Shown one piece after another: positions 33,744 through 44,600 of a stretch of 64,000 nt of DNA (its first letter is position 1; each line of letters opens with the position of its first letter). The stretch covers positions 534,558,467-534,622,466 of the forward strand of contig OX422213.1 in NCBI GenBank assembly GCA_949130495.1. Reading direction: 5' to 3'. The position numbers and the translations under genes were made by a program. Below the pieces are notes generated by a model. That model did no database searches, was not told the origin of the DNA, and was given only the letters and a program-made list of their open reading frames with translations. Source of the DNA: Sambucus nigra. Lineage: Eukaryota > Streptophyta > Magnoliopsida > Dipsacales > Adoxaceae.

Positions 33744-34619
33744 ATGGTACGCCCGTTTAATGAGGAGCCTATTTTTAAAAAAGTTCACGACCGTGCTGAA
33801 AAGTTAAAAAGTTTGAATTTGAAACTTTGTAAAAGAATTAAATTTTTGGAAAAAGAAAATTCTCTCTTTAAAAGTAAGATTGAATATTTGCAAGCGTTTC
33901 AAACTCAAAGTGATATTTGTCGTGAGTACTTTGGTAATTTGTATATTGATTTTGATTCTTTAAAAATTTCCAAAAAGAAGAGTGATGAGAAAGTCCTAGT
34001 TTTAGAGAAGGAATTAAAGGACTTAAAAAATTCTAGGGTTCCCGTTTGTGCCGTCGAGGATAAAAAATTAATCGATGATTTTACGGCACGTGAAAAGACT
34101 CTTAGGGATAAGTTTATTTTAATTGAAGGGGAGCGTGATAAACTGTTAAGTTTAATTGAAAATTTGAAAAAGAAATCCCTGTCTTTGGAAGAGTCTAATT
34201 CTTTGCTTGAGTAAAAAATTTTGAAGTTAAAAAATGATTTGACAGACTCAAGTAGGTTTGATAGTGATGGTAATGGCTCATCTTGTTCTCATGCTTCTAG
34301 TGCTAAAGCCAAAACCATTATTTGTTTTAGAGGGTCAACCGTTCCAAAGGATGTTAGAAAAGATCACACTTTAGGTGTCGTTCCACCCGTTTACACATGT
34401 TCATATTGTGGTAGGAAAGGTCACATTAGGAGATTTTGTTTTGATCTTGAAAGAGATCCTAGGAATTCGAAGTCTAGTATTTTGTTGGTTCCCAAAATCC
34501 CGTGTCGACGTGTTACATCCGTTTGGGTTAGGAAATCACTTTTGGATACACTAGATTTTAGAATAGTTGATTCTCATTTGCTTGCACATGATTCTTCTCT
34601 TTCCATATCATATAGATAA
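33744..34619 (+). pseudogene. SIRE-like gag, coiled-coil and CCHC part
   Basis: From MVRPFNEEPIFKKVHD the protein is a long charged coiled coil (about residues 15-150, with repeated LKSLNLKL, KIEYLQAF, KVLVLEKELKDLKN and LLSLIENLKKKSLSLEES). One in-frame TAA at 34212-34214 interrupts it. After that come a Ser-rich linker and a zinc knuckle CSYCGRKGHIRRFC (CX2CX4HX4C, complete) at about 34400-34440. This is the C-terminal half of SIRE-type Gag; the N-terminal UBN2 part, seen in the relative at 1910, is missing. It would package RNA in virus-like particles. Only one stop in 876 bp, so it is much better preserved than other genes here. Confidence 0.85.
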
Positions 34620-36186
34620 TTGTGTTTGCATGTTTGTCATACGCTAGTTATGCTTTTTGATATATTTTTGCTAGCGTTGTGACATGTACTTTTTGTATAG
34701 ATTTTTGCTTTTGAAAAATTTTGAAAAATACAAAAAGATTTTATTTTGATAAAATTTTTGAAAAATTCAAAAAAAAAAATTGTATTTTGTTTGCACCGTT
34801 TATGGATGAACACTTAGGATGATCGAGTCACAACATCATTCTATTTTTTTCATGTGACTATTTGATAGTGTTTTGAGACAATAGATCAATTCATCCATGT
34901 GCTTTATAATGTTTGGAGTCATTAAGATGTAATTAAATGTAACTTCCTACATGTTTGACTCATGTTTCCTTTATTGCACACATGCACGGATTTGTTTGAT
35001 TATCGGGCTTGTCTTATCACGTGTTGGTTGGGTGTTTTCACTTCAATCATTTCCTTAAAACGAACCAAGCGCGATAAATTTTGATAAGGAAATTGTGCAT
35101 ATAAAAACCGTTTTGTGAGTTTGTGTGTTTTGTTTGAAAACGGGGAAGGGCTGCGAAAGGTTCATTTTGCCTTTGCGAATACTAAGCCACCGTTAAATTG
35201 GACCTAAAAATGGCGAAATTTTATTATCCGGGGTCCAAAGAGGTATAAAAGAGCCCGAAAAATTTTAAAGGCAATAAAAAGAAATTCATGCCAATTATGG
35301 GCCATTTAGGTTTTTGCACCAATTAGCCAAAGTTTGAGAATTTAGTTTATTCACCTCTAAAAGAAAATATATTTGAGGGAGTTTGGTTGGAGAATTAAAA
35401 CAGGTTTCACGTCCTTGAAAATCTTTAAAAAGCGCTAAATAGTTTTGTACGTTATTGGTGTGGAAATCATTTGACTTTGATTTGTTGATTTGCATAAGAC
35501 GATGTCATATAAAATCAACAAATTTTTACACCTAAGGATTCTTTTGATGTTCATTCATTAGGGGTACACGTATTCATTGTGCACATATGATTGATTGAGT
35601 TGATTTACCTATCGAATGTGTTCACACCCATTTATTTCGTTTCCATGACTTGGTTGTTTGAGTTTAAATCCATGGTGTGATTTTTCTGTATCATATTTTT
35701 CAAAGTGGTATCTTATTTTTGTATGAAAAATTGAAAAATCCAAAAATAGTTTGTGCGACTTTTGAGATATCCCTTTGCATACGCGTAGTTTGATCTTTGT
35801 TTGCTATGCATTTTATCGTAACACTCCATGTTTTGATTGTTTCTTCTTATCTGTCTATTTGGGGACATCATAAAAAGGGGGAGAAAGAATTATCATGTTA
35901 TGCGGGAGTTTTTGCATTATGGGGGAGATTTAATTATTAATGCTTTATTCTTATATAATTTCAAACTCGATGCGTCACGAAGGTTTTTTGCCTTTTCTCA
36001 TGTGTGTAGGTACAAATATTGAAGATCATGATGTTGCACACCCTGATGAGAAAAGCTTTGAGATTTGACGAAGTTGATTGAAGAACAGCTTTGAGGTCTT
36101 GAAAATTTATTCATGGGAGGGTAGATTTGTATAGGCAATTTGGTTTTTGATAATTCATTTTTTTATATATGTACCGGCATAGACAT
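34620..36186. other. Copia internal non-coding region, pol absent
   Basis: No integrase, RT or RNase H motif appears on either strand. Phrases rich in AAAAATTTTTGAAAAA (34700-34790, 35700-35745) and purine tracts AAAAAGGGGGAGAAAG (35872) and TGGGGGAGAT (35920) are like the 3' untranslated region of SIRE elements, so the whole pol gene appears to have been deleted between gag and this region. Confidence 0.65.
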
Positions 36187-36195
36187 AGGGGGAGA
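36187..36195 (+). other. Polypurine tract
   Basis: AGGGGGAGA directly before the first LTR of the array (TT, then TGTAAG at 36198). It primes plus-strand DNA synthesis in the family. Confidence 0.85.
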
Positions 36196-36197
36196 TT

Positions 36198-37252
36198 TGT
36201 AAGAAAATATTTTCATAGGTCCGTTATCAATTTGTTATGTCATATACCGATACATCGTCAAAGAGAATTCAAGAGATATCTACATCAAAGACGGATCCGA
36301 ATTACTCATGTTCTTCATCATTCAAGGCTCCGCGAAGTTTACTTTGGTAAGGGTATGTTTTAAATACCTTTACTTTTCACTTAGAGCTTTTGGGATATTT
36401 TTACAAAATATTTTCTAAGTGTTGGAGCGGACTTTTTCGTCAAATATTGAGAATGAGTATTTTTTCTAAGTTTTATAGCGGACCTCGATTTTGACGCCCA
36501 GGTCATTCGCGCGAGATCAGCATCTCGTTCGAACGAGATTGAAAGTCGCGCGATGTCGTTTGAACGACATGCATACTTCGTTCGAGCGACATATGCTTCT
36601 CGTTCAAACGACCTCGAATTTCGAGGCAGTGCATTTTTGTATAAATACTCATTAAATGGTTTCGTTTTCATTAAGAAGTCCATATGTTTTCCAGAACAGA
36701 GACACTGCCAAAGCAGTAATCTTTAGGATTCTTCTTTTAGGGTTTTAATCCCTTTTTGATTTACAATTCACAAAACTCCCATCTTGCTTTAGTGAATTGT
36801 TTTGGTGTTCAAGAACACATCTTTATCTTTGTTCATCTTTTGTAGAGTGCGTCTCTACACCGTATGGCTGCGCTTCATTAAGGATCTTCTTGCGTGAAGA
36901 TTCTTTGCTGAAGATAGGACTGCGAGTCCTTGGAGGGTGCTGCGGGTATTCTCTTGCTGAGTTCAAGACTGCGAGTCTTTGTGGGTTGGCTGCGCGTTGA
37001 TCCGTTGCAGATTTCTCTATGTAATTGTAAGTTGCGGTTTATATATTCATAGTGAAATAAAGGTTTTACCCGAAAGGTTTTTTTTTCTGAAATCTGTGTC
37101 TCAGCATATTTGTTGTGTCGCATGCGTTATTTGTTTATGGTTTATCACACGCACCATAGATGCATGTTTTGGGACTGAATTAATAGACTCTAATTAAATA
37201 AGTGAGCCAAATTAGATATTTGCGAATTTAATCAATTATCACACAGTCGCAC
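36198..37252 (+). repeat. Array unit 1 (type A)
   Basis: 1055 bp, next to the polypurine tract. Type A marks: GGACTTTTTCGTC, TTTAGGATTCTTC, GCGCTTCATTAAGG and TTTTGGGACTGAATT. TATAAATA at 36640-36647; AATAAA at 37056-37061. Starts TGTAAGAAAATATT instead of TGTAAGGACATATT. Confidence 0.95.
36505..36625. promoter_or_regulatory. Palindromic-word cluster of array unit 1
   Basis: Same ordered set as in the 5' LTR: ATTCGCGCGAG, CTCGTTCGAACGAG, GTCGTTTGAACGAC, TTCGTTCGAGCGAC and a final word changed to CTCGTTCAAACGACC. Equivalent clusters occur once in each of units 2-8. TATA box 15 bp downstream at 36640. Confidence 0.75.
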
Positions 37253-38282
37253 TGTAAGGACATATTTTCATAGGTCCGTTGTTAATTTGTTATGTCATAT
37301 ACTGATACATCGTCAAAGAGAATTCAAGAGACATCTATATCAAAGACGAATCCGAATTACTCATGTTCTTCATCATTCAAGGCTCCGCGAAGTTTACTTT
37401 GGTAAGGGTATGTTTTAAATACCTTTACTTTTCACTTAGAGCTTTTGGGATCTTTTTACAAAATATTTTCTAAGTGTTGGAGCGGACTTTATCGTCAAAT
37501 ATTGAGAATGAGTATTTTTTCTAAGTTTTATAGCGGACCTCGATTTTGACACCCAGGTCGTTCGCGCGAGATCAGCATCTCGTTCGAACGAGATTGAAAG
37601 TCGCGCGATGTCATTTGAACGGCATGCGTACTTCGTCGAGTGACATATGCTTCTCGTTCGAACGAGCTCGAATTTCGAGGCGGTGCATTTTTGTATAAAT
37701 ACTCATTAAATGGTTCCGTTTTCATTAAGAAGTCCATACGTTTTCCAGAATAGAAACACTGCCAAAGCAGTAATCTTTAGGCTTCTTCTTTTAGGGTTTT
37801 AATCCCTTTTTGATTTACAATTCACAAAACTCCCATATTGCTTTAGTGAATTGTTTTGGTGTTCAAGAACACATATTTGCCTTCGTTCATCTTTTGTGAA
37901 GTGCGTCTCTACATCGTATGGCTGCGCGTCATTCTTTGCTGAAGATAGGACTGCGAGTCCTTTGAGGGTGCTGCGGGTATTCTCTTGTGGACTTCAAGAC
38001 TGCGAGTCTTTGTGGGTTGGTTGCGGTTGATCCGTTGCATATTTCTCTATGTAATTGTAAGTTGCGATTTATAGATTCATAGTGAAATAAAGGTTTTATC
38101 CGAAAGGGTTTTTTTCCTGAAATCTGTGTCTCAGCATATTTGTTGTGTCGCATGCGTTATTTGTTTATGGTTTGTCACACGCACCATAGATGCATGTTTA
38201 GGGGCTGAATTAATAGACTCTAATTTAATAAGTGATCCAAATTAGATATTTGCAAATTTAATCAATTATCACACAGTCGCAC
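37253..38282 (+). repeat. Array unit 2 (type B)
   Basis: 1030 bp. Type B marks: ACTTTATCGTC, GACGAATCC, an internal deletion of about 24 bp after GCGCGTCATT (about 37932), TTTAGGGGCTGAATT, and TTTAATAAGTGATCC. The palindrome cluster has TTCGTCGAGTGAC, one T shorter than in unit 4. Confidence 0.95.
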
Positions 38283-39337
38283 TGTAAGGACATATTTTCA
38301 TAGGTCCGTTATCAATTTGTTATGTCATATACCGATACATTGTCAAAGAGAATTCAAGAGACATCTACATCAAAGACGGATCCGAATTACTCATGTTCTT
38401 CATCATTCATGGCTCCGCGAAGTTTACTTTGGTAAAGGTATGTTTTAAATACCTTTACTTTTCACTTAGAGCTTTTGGGATATTTTTACAAAATATTTTC
38501 TAAGTGTTGGAGCGGACTTTTTCGTCAAATATTGAGAATGAGTATTTTTTCTAAGTTTTATAGCGGACCTCGATTTTGAGGCCCAGGTCATTCGCGCGAG
38601 ATCAGCATCTCATTCGAACGAGATTGAAAGTCGCGCGATGTCGTTTGAACGACATGCATACTTCGTTCGAGCGACATATGCTTCTCGTTCGAACGAGCTC
38701 GAATTTCGAGGCAGTGCATTTTTGTATAAATACTCATTAAATGGTTCCGTTTTCATTAAGAAGTCCATACGTTTTCCAGAACAGAGACACTGCCAAAGCA
38801 GTAATCTTTAGGATTCTTCTTTTAGGGTTTTAATCCCTTTTTGATTTACAATTCACAAAACTCCCATCTTGCTTTAGTGAATTGTTTTGGTGTTCAAGAA
38901 CACATCTTTATCTTTGTTCATCTTTTGTAGAGTGCGTCTCTACACCGTATGGCTGCGCTTCATTAAGGATCTTCTTGCGTGAAGATTCTTTGCTGAAGAT
39001 AGGACTGCGAGTCCTTGGAGGGTGCTGCGGGTATTCTCTTGCTGAGTTCAAGACTGCGAGTCTTTGTGGGTTGGCTGCGCGTTGATCCGTTGCAGATTTC
39101 TCTATGTAATTGTAAGTTGCGGTTTATATATTCATAGTGAAATAAAGGTTTTACCCGAAAGTTTTTGTTTTCTGAAATTTGTGTCTCAGCATATTTGTTG
39201 TGTCGCATGCGTTATCTGTTTATGGTTTATCACACGCACCATAGATGCATATTTTGGGACTGAATTAATAGACTCTAATTAAATAAGTGAGCCAAATTAG
39301 ATATTTGCGAATTTAATCAATTATCACACAGTCGCAC
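38283..39337 (+). repeat. Array unit 3 (type A)
   Basis: 1055 bp. Shares the type A marks with units 1 and 5; with unit 5 it also shares TTCATGGCTCC and GGTAAAGGTATG. The 204-bp stretch 38882-39085 encodes the same 67 residues as 36797-37000 in unit 1. Confidence 0.95.
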
Positions 39338-40369
39338 TGTAAGGACATATTTTCATAGGTCCGTTATTAATTTGTTATGTCATATACCGATACATCGTCA
39401 AAGAGAATTCAAGATACATCTATATCAAAGACGAATCCGAATTACTCATGTTCTTCATCATTCAAGGCTCCGCGAAGTTTACTTTGGTAAGGGTGTGTTT
39501 TAAATACCTTTACTTTTCACTTAGAGCTTTTGGGATATTTTTACAAAATATTTTCTAAGTGTTGGAGCGGACTTTATCGTCAAATATTGAGAATGAGTAT
39601 TTTTTCTAAGTTTTATAGCGGACCTCGATTTTGACACTCAGGTCGTTCGCGCGAGATCAGCATCTCGTTCGAACGAGATTGAAAGTCGCGCGATGTCATT
39701 TGAACGGCATGCGTACTTCGTTCGAGTGACATATGCTTCTCGTTCGAACGAGCTCGAATTTCGAGGCGGTGCATTTTTGTATAAATACTCATTAAATGGT
39801 TCCGTTTTCATTAAGAAGTCCATACGTTTTCCAGAATAGAAACACTGCCAAAGCAGTAATCTTTAGGCTTCTTCTTTTAGGGTTTTAATCCCTTTTTGAT
39901 TTACAATTCACAAAACTCCCATCTTGCTTTAGTGAATTGTTTTGGTGTTCAAGAACACATATTTGCTTTCGTTCATCTTTTGTGAAGTGCGTCTCTACAT
40001 CGTATGGCTGCGCGTCATTCTTTGCTGAAGATAGGACTGCGAGTCCTTTGAGGGTGCTGCGGGTATTCTCTTGTGGACTTCAAGACTGCGAGTCTTTGTG
40101 GGTTGGTTGCGCGTTGATCCGTTGCATATTTCTCTATGTAATTGTAAGTTGCGATTTATAGATTCATAGTGAAATAAAGGTTTTATCCGAAAGGGGTTTT
40201 TTCCTGAAATCTGTGTCTCAGCATATTTGTTGTGTCGCATGCGTTATTTGTTTATGGTTTGTCACACGCACCATAGATGCATGTTTAGGGGCTGAATTAA
40301 TAGACTCTAATTTAATAAGTGATCCAAATTAGATATTTGCAAATTTAATCAATTATCACACAGTCGCAC
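39338..40369 (+). repeat. Array unit 4 (type B)
   Basis: 1032 bp. Same roughly 24-bp deletion and type B marks as unit 2, with GGTTGCGCGTTGATCC retained where unit 2 has GGTTGCGGTTGATCC. Confidence 0.95.
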
Positions 40370-41424
40370 TGTAAGGACATATTTTCATAGGTCCGTTATC
40401 AATTTGTTATGTCATATACCGATACATTGTCAAAGAGAATTCAAGAGACATCTACATCAAAGACGGATCCGAATTACTCATGTTCTTCATCATTCATGGC
40501 TCCGCGAAGTTTACTTTGGTAAAGGTATGTTTTAAATACCTTTACTTTTCACTTAGAGCTTTTGGGATATTTTTACAAAATATTTTCTAAGTGTTGGAGC
40601 GGACTTTTTCGTCAAATATTGAGAATGAGTATTTTTTCTAAGTTTTATAGCGGACCTCGATTTTGACGCCCAGGTCATTCGCGCGAGATCAGCATCTCGT
40701 TCGAACGAGATTGAAAGTCGTGCGATGTCGTTTGAACGACATGCATACTTCGTTCAAGCGCATATGCTTCTCGTTCGAACGAGCTCGAATTTCGAGGCAG
40801 TGCATTTTTGTATATATACTCATTAAATGGTTCCGTTTTCATTAAGAAGTCCATACGTTTTCCAGAACAGAGACACTGCCAAAGCAGTAATCTTTAGGAT
40901 TCTTCTTTTAGGGTTTTAATCCCTTTTTGATTTACAATTCACAAAACTCCCATCTTGCTTTAGTGAATTGTTTTAGTGTTCAAGAACACATCTTTATCTT
41001 TGTTTATCTTTTGTAGAGTGCGTCTCTACACCGTATGGCTGCGCTTCATTAAGGATCTTGTTGCGTGAAGATTCTTTGCTGAAGATAGGACTGCGAGTCC
41101 TTGGAGGGTGCTGCGGGTATTCTCTTGCTGAGTTCAAGACTGCGAGTCTTTGTGGGTTGGCTGCGCGTTGATCCGTTGCAGATTTCTCTATGTAATTGTA
41201 AGTTGCAATTTATATATTCATAGTGAAATAAAGGTTTTACCCGAAAGGTTTTTTTTTTCTGAAATCTTTGTCTCAGCATATTTGTTGTGTCGCATGCGTT
41301 ATCTGTTTATGGTTTATCACATGCACCATAGATGCATGTTTTGGGACTGAATTAATAGACTCTAATTAAATAAGTGAGCCAAATTAGATATTTGCGAATT
41401 TAATCAATTATCACACAGTCGCAC
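40370..41424 (+). repeat. Array unit 5 (type A)
   Basis: 1055 bp. Type A marks throughout, close to unit 3. Its TATA box is changed to TATATATA at about 40812. Confidence 0.95.
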
Positions 41425-42479
41425 TGTAAGGACATATTTTCATAGGTCCGTTATTAATTTGTTATGTCATATACCGATACATCGTCAAAGAGAATTCAAG
41501 AGATATCTACATCAAAGACGGATTCGAATTACTCATGTTCTTCATCATTCAAGGCTCCGCGAAGTTTACTTTGGTAAGGGTGTGTTTTAAATACCTTTAC
41601 TTTTCACTTAGAGCTTTTGGGATATTTTTACAAAATATTTTCTAAGTGTTGGAGCGGACTTTATCGTCAAATATTGAGAATGAGTATTTTTTCTAAGTTT
41701 TATAGAGGACCTCGATTTTGATGCCCAGATCGTTCGCGCGAGATCAGCATCTCTTTCGAACGAGATTGAAAGTCGCGCGATGTCATTTGAACGACATGCA
41801 TACTTCGTTCGAGCGACATATGCTTCTCGTTCGAACGAGCTCGAATTTCAAGGCGGTGCATTTTTGTATAAATACTCATTAAATGGTTCCGTTTTCATTA
41901 AGAAGTCCATACGTTTTCCAGAACAGAAACACTGCCAAAGCAGTAATCTTTAGACTTCTTCTTTTAGGGTTTTAATCCCTTTTTGATTTATAATTCACAA
42001 AACTCCCATCCTGCTTTAGTGAATTGTTTTGGTGTTCAAGAACACATCTTTGCCTTTGTTCATCTTTTGTGGAGTGCGTCTCTACACCGTAGGGCTGCGC
42101 GTCATTAAGGATCTTTCTGCGTGAAGATTCTTTGCTGAAGATAGGACTGCGAGTCCTTGGAGGGTGCTGCGGGTATTCTCTTGCTGAGTTCAAGACTGCG
42201 AGTCTTTGTGGGTTGGTTGCGCGTTGATCCGTTGCAGATTTCTCTATGTAATTGTAAGTTGCGATTTATAGATTCATAGTGAAATAAAGGTTTTACCCGA
42301 AAGGTTTTTTTTCCTGAAATCTGTGTCTCAGCATATTTGTTGTGTCGCATGCGTTATTTGTTTATGGTTTGTCACACGCACCATAGATGCATGTTTTGGG
42401 ACTGAATTAATAGACTCTAATTATGTATGTGAGCCAAATTAGATATTTGCGAATTTAATCAATTATCACACATTCGCAC
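41425..42479 (+). repeat. Array unit 6 (B-like start, otherwise intermediate)
   Basis: 1055 bp. The 5' part shares TTATTAATTTG and ACTTTATCGTC with type B, but it lacks the 24-bp deletion and ends with AATTATGTATGTGAGCC, partly shared with unit 7. Likely a recombinant of the dimer with the units to its right. Confidence 0.93.
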
Positions 42480-43532
42480 TGTAAGGACATATTTTCATAG
42501 GTCCGTTATCAATTTATTATGTCATATACCGATACATCGTCAAAGAGAATTCAAGAGACATCTACATCAAAGACGGATGCGAATTACTCATGTTCTTCAT
42601 CATTCAAGGCTCCACGAAGTTTACTTTGGTAAGGGTATGTTTTAAATACCTTTACTTTTCACTTAGAGCTTTTGGGATATTTTTACAAAATATTTTCTAA
42701 GTGTTGGAGCGGACTTTATCGTCAAATATTGAGAATGAGTATTTTTTCTAAGTTTTATAGCGGACCTCGATTTATGCCCAGATTGTTCGCGCGAGATCAG
42801 CATCTCTTTCGAACGAGATTGGAAGTCGCGCGATGTCGTTTGAACGGCATGCATACTTCGTTCGAGCGACATATGCTTCTCGTTCGAACGAGCTCAAATT
42901 TCAAGGCGGTGCATTTTTGTTTAAATACTCATTAAATGGTTCCGTTTTCATTAAGAAGTCCATACGTTTTCCAGAACAGAAACATTGCCAAAGCAGTAAT
43001 CTTTAGGCTTCTTCTTTTAGGGTTTTAATCCCTTTTTGATTTACAATTCACAAAACTCCCATCTTGCTTTAGTGAATTAATTTGGTGTTCAAGAACACAT
43101 CTTTGCCTTTGTTCATCTTTTGTGGAGTGCGTCTCTACACCGTATGGCTGCGCGTCATTAAGGATCTTGCTGCGTGAAGATTCTTTGCTGAAGATAGGAC
43201 TGCGAGTCCTTGGAGGGTGCTGCGGGTATTCTCTTACTGAGTTTAAGACTGCGAGTCTTTGTGGGTTGGCTGTGCGTTGATCCGTTGCAGATTTCTCTAT
43301 GTAATTGTAAGTTGCGATTTATAGATTCATAGTGAAATAAAGGTTTTACCCGAAAGGGGTTTTTTCCTGAAATCTGTGTCTCAGCATATTTGTTGTGTCG
43401 CATGCGTTATTTGTTTATGGTTTGTCACACGCACCATAGATGCATGTTTAGGGGCTGAATTAATAAACTCTAATTATGTAAGTGAGACAAATTAGATATT
43501 TGCGAATTTAATCAATTATCACACAGTCGCAT
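42480..43532 (+). repeat. Array unit 7 (type C)
   Basis: 1053 bp. Shares ATCAATTTATTATG with unit 8 and no 24-bp deletion. The cluster has CTCTTTCGAACGAG, and the box near 42918 is TTTAAATA. The junction to unit 8 is GTCGCAT|TGTAAGG. Confidence 0.93.
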
Positions 43533-44595
43533 TGTAAGGACATATTTTCATAGGTCCGTTATCAATTTATTATGTCATATACCGATACATCGTCAAAGAG
43601 AATTCAAGAGACATCTACATCAAAGACGGATCCGAATTACTCATGTTCTTCATCATTCAAGGCTCCGCGAAGTTTACTTTGGTAAGGGTATGTTTTAAAT
43701 ACCTTTACTTTTCACTTAGAGCTTTTGGGATATTTTTACAAAATATTTTCTAAGTGTTGCAGCGGACTTTATCGTCAAATATTGAGAATGAGTATTTTTT
43801 CTAAGTTTTATAGTGGACCTCAATTTTGACGCCCAGGTCGTTCGCGCGAGATCAGCATCTCGTTCGAACGAGATTGGAAGTCGCTCGATGTCGTTTGAAC
43901 GACATGCATACTTCGTTCGAGCGACATATGCTTCTCGTTCGAACGAGCTCGAATTTCGAGGCGGTGCATTTTTGTATAAATACTCATTAAATGGTTCCAT
44001 TTTCATTAAGAAGTCCATACGTTTTCCAGAACAGAAACACTGCCAAAGCAGTAATCTTTAGGCTTCTTCTTTTAGGGTTTTAATCCCTTTTTGATTTACA
44101 ATTCACAAAACTCCCATCTTGCTTTAGTGAATTGTGTTGGTGTTCAAGAACACATCTTTGCCTTTGTTCATCTTTTGTGGAGTGCGTCTCTACACCGTAT
44201 GGCTGCGCGTCATTAAGGATCTTGCTGCGTGAAGATTCTTTACTGAAGATAGAAATGCGAGTCCTTGGAGGGTGCTGCGGGTATTCTCTTGCTGAGTTCA
44301 AGACTGCGAGTCTTTGTGGGTTGGCTGCGCGTTGATTCGTTGTAGATTTCTCTATGTAATTGTAAGTTGCGATTTATAGATTCGTAGTGAAATAAAGGTT
44401 TTACCCGAAAGGGGTTTTTTCCTGAAATCTGTGTCTCAGCATATTTGTTGTGTCGCATGCGTTATTTGTTTATGGTTTGTCACATGCACCATAGATGCAT
44501 GTTTAGGGGCTGAATTAATAGAGTCTAATTAAATAAGTGAGCCAAATTAGTTATTTGCGATTTTAATCAATTATCACACAGTCGCACTATTCTCA
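43533..44595 (+). repeat. Array unit 8 (type C), complete LTR end
   Basis: 1063 bp. The only array unit that continues past GTCGCAC to ATTCTCA, i.e. the authentic 3' end of the LTR, followed immediately by the target duplication ATGAT (44596-44600). Confidence 0.96.
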
Positions 44596-44600
44596 ATGAT

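Larger units (their letters stand above)
32568..44595 (+). mobile_element. SIRE-like copia element with 3' LTR amplified eightfold, inserted in CACTA
   Basis: The TSD ATGAT is at 32563-32567 and 44596-44600. Inside: one 5' LTR (32568-33629), primer site, gag C-terminal part, polypurine tracts, then eight tandem LTR copies (36198-44595) in place of a single 3' LTR. No protease, integrase, RT or RNase H is present, so it is non-autonomous. The terminal bases of the eighth copy (ACTATTCTCA) are the genuine LTR end, and the TSD directly follows. Total 12,028 bp. Confidence 0.95.
36198..44595 (+). repeat. Tandem array of eight copia LTRs
   Basis: Head-to-tail units begin at 36198, 37253, 38283, 39338, 40370, 41425, 42480 and 43533. 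Lengths are 1055, 1030, 1055, 1032, 1055, 1055, 1053 and 1063 bp. Seven junctions read GTCGCAC|TGTAAGG (GTCGCAT|TGTAAGG at the seventh), lacking the final 8 LTR bases; only the last unit ends with ATTCTCA. No primer site, polypurine tract or gag sequence lies between units. Each unit repeats the palindrome cluster, TATAAATA and AATAAA. Confidence 0.97.

Noticed and set aside
37240..37265. Unit junctions as integrated 2-LTR circles
   Set aside because: A 2-LTR junction retains both LTR ends with a few extra bases; here 8 bp of U5 are missing at each junction.
36797..39085. Identical 67-residue ORFs (36797-37000, 38882-39085) and similar ones in other array units as a repeated small gene
   Set aside because: They sit in the R/U5 part of the LTR monomers and recur only because the DNA repeats; frames are broken or changed in other units and there is no known protein.
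36198..44595. CRISPR-like or centromeric 150-180-bp satellite array
   Set aside because: The unit is a complete LTR of about 1.05 kb with TATA box and polyadenylation signal, in eukaryotic repeat DNA; no spacer structure.
36198..44595. Array as a pure assembly duplication artefact
   Set aside because: Units differ by indels and many substitutions in an ordered pattern, and the two outer ends match one target duplication. An artefact would more likely give identical units; long-read confirmation is still desirable.
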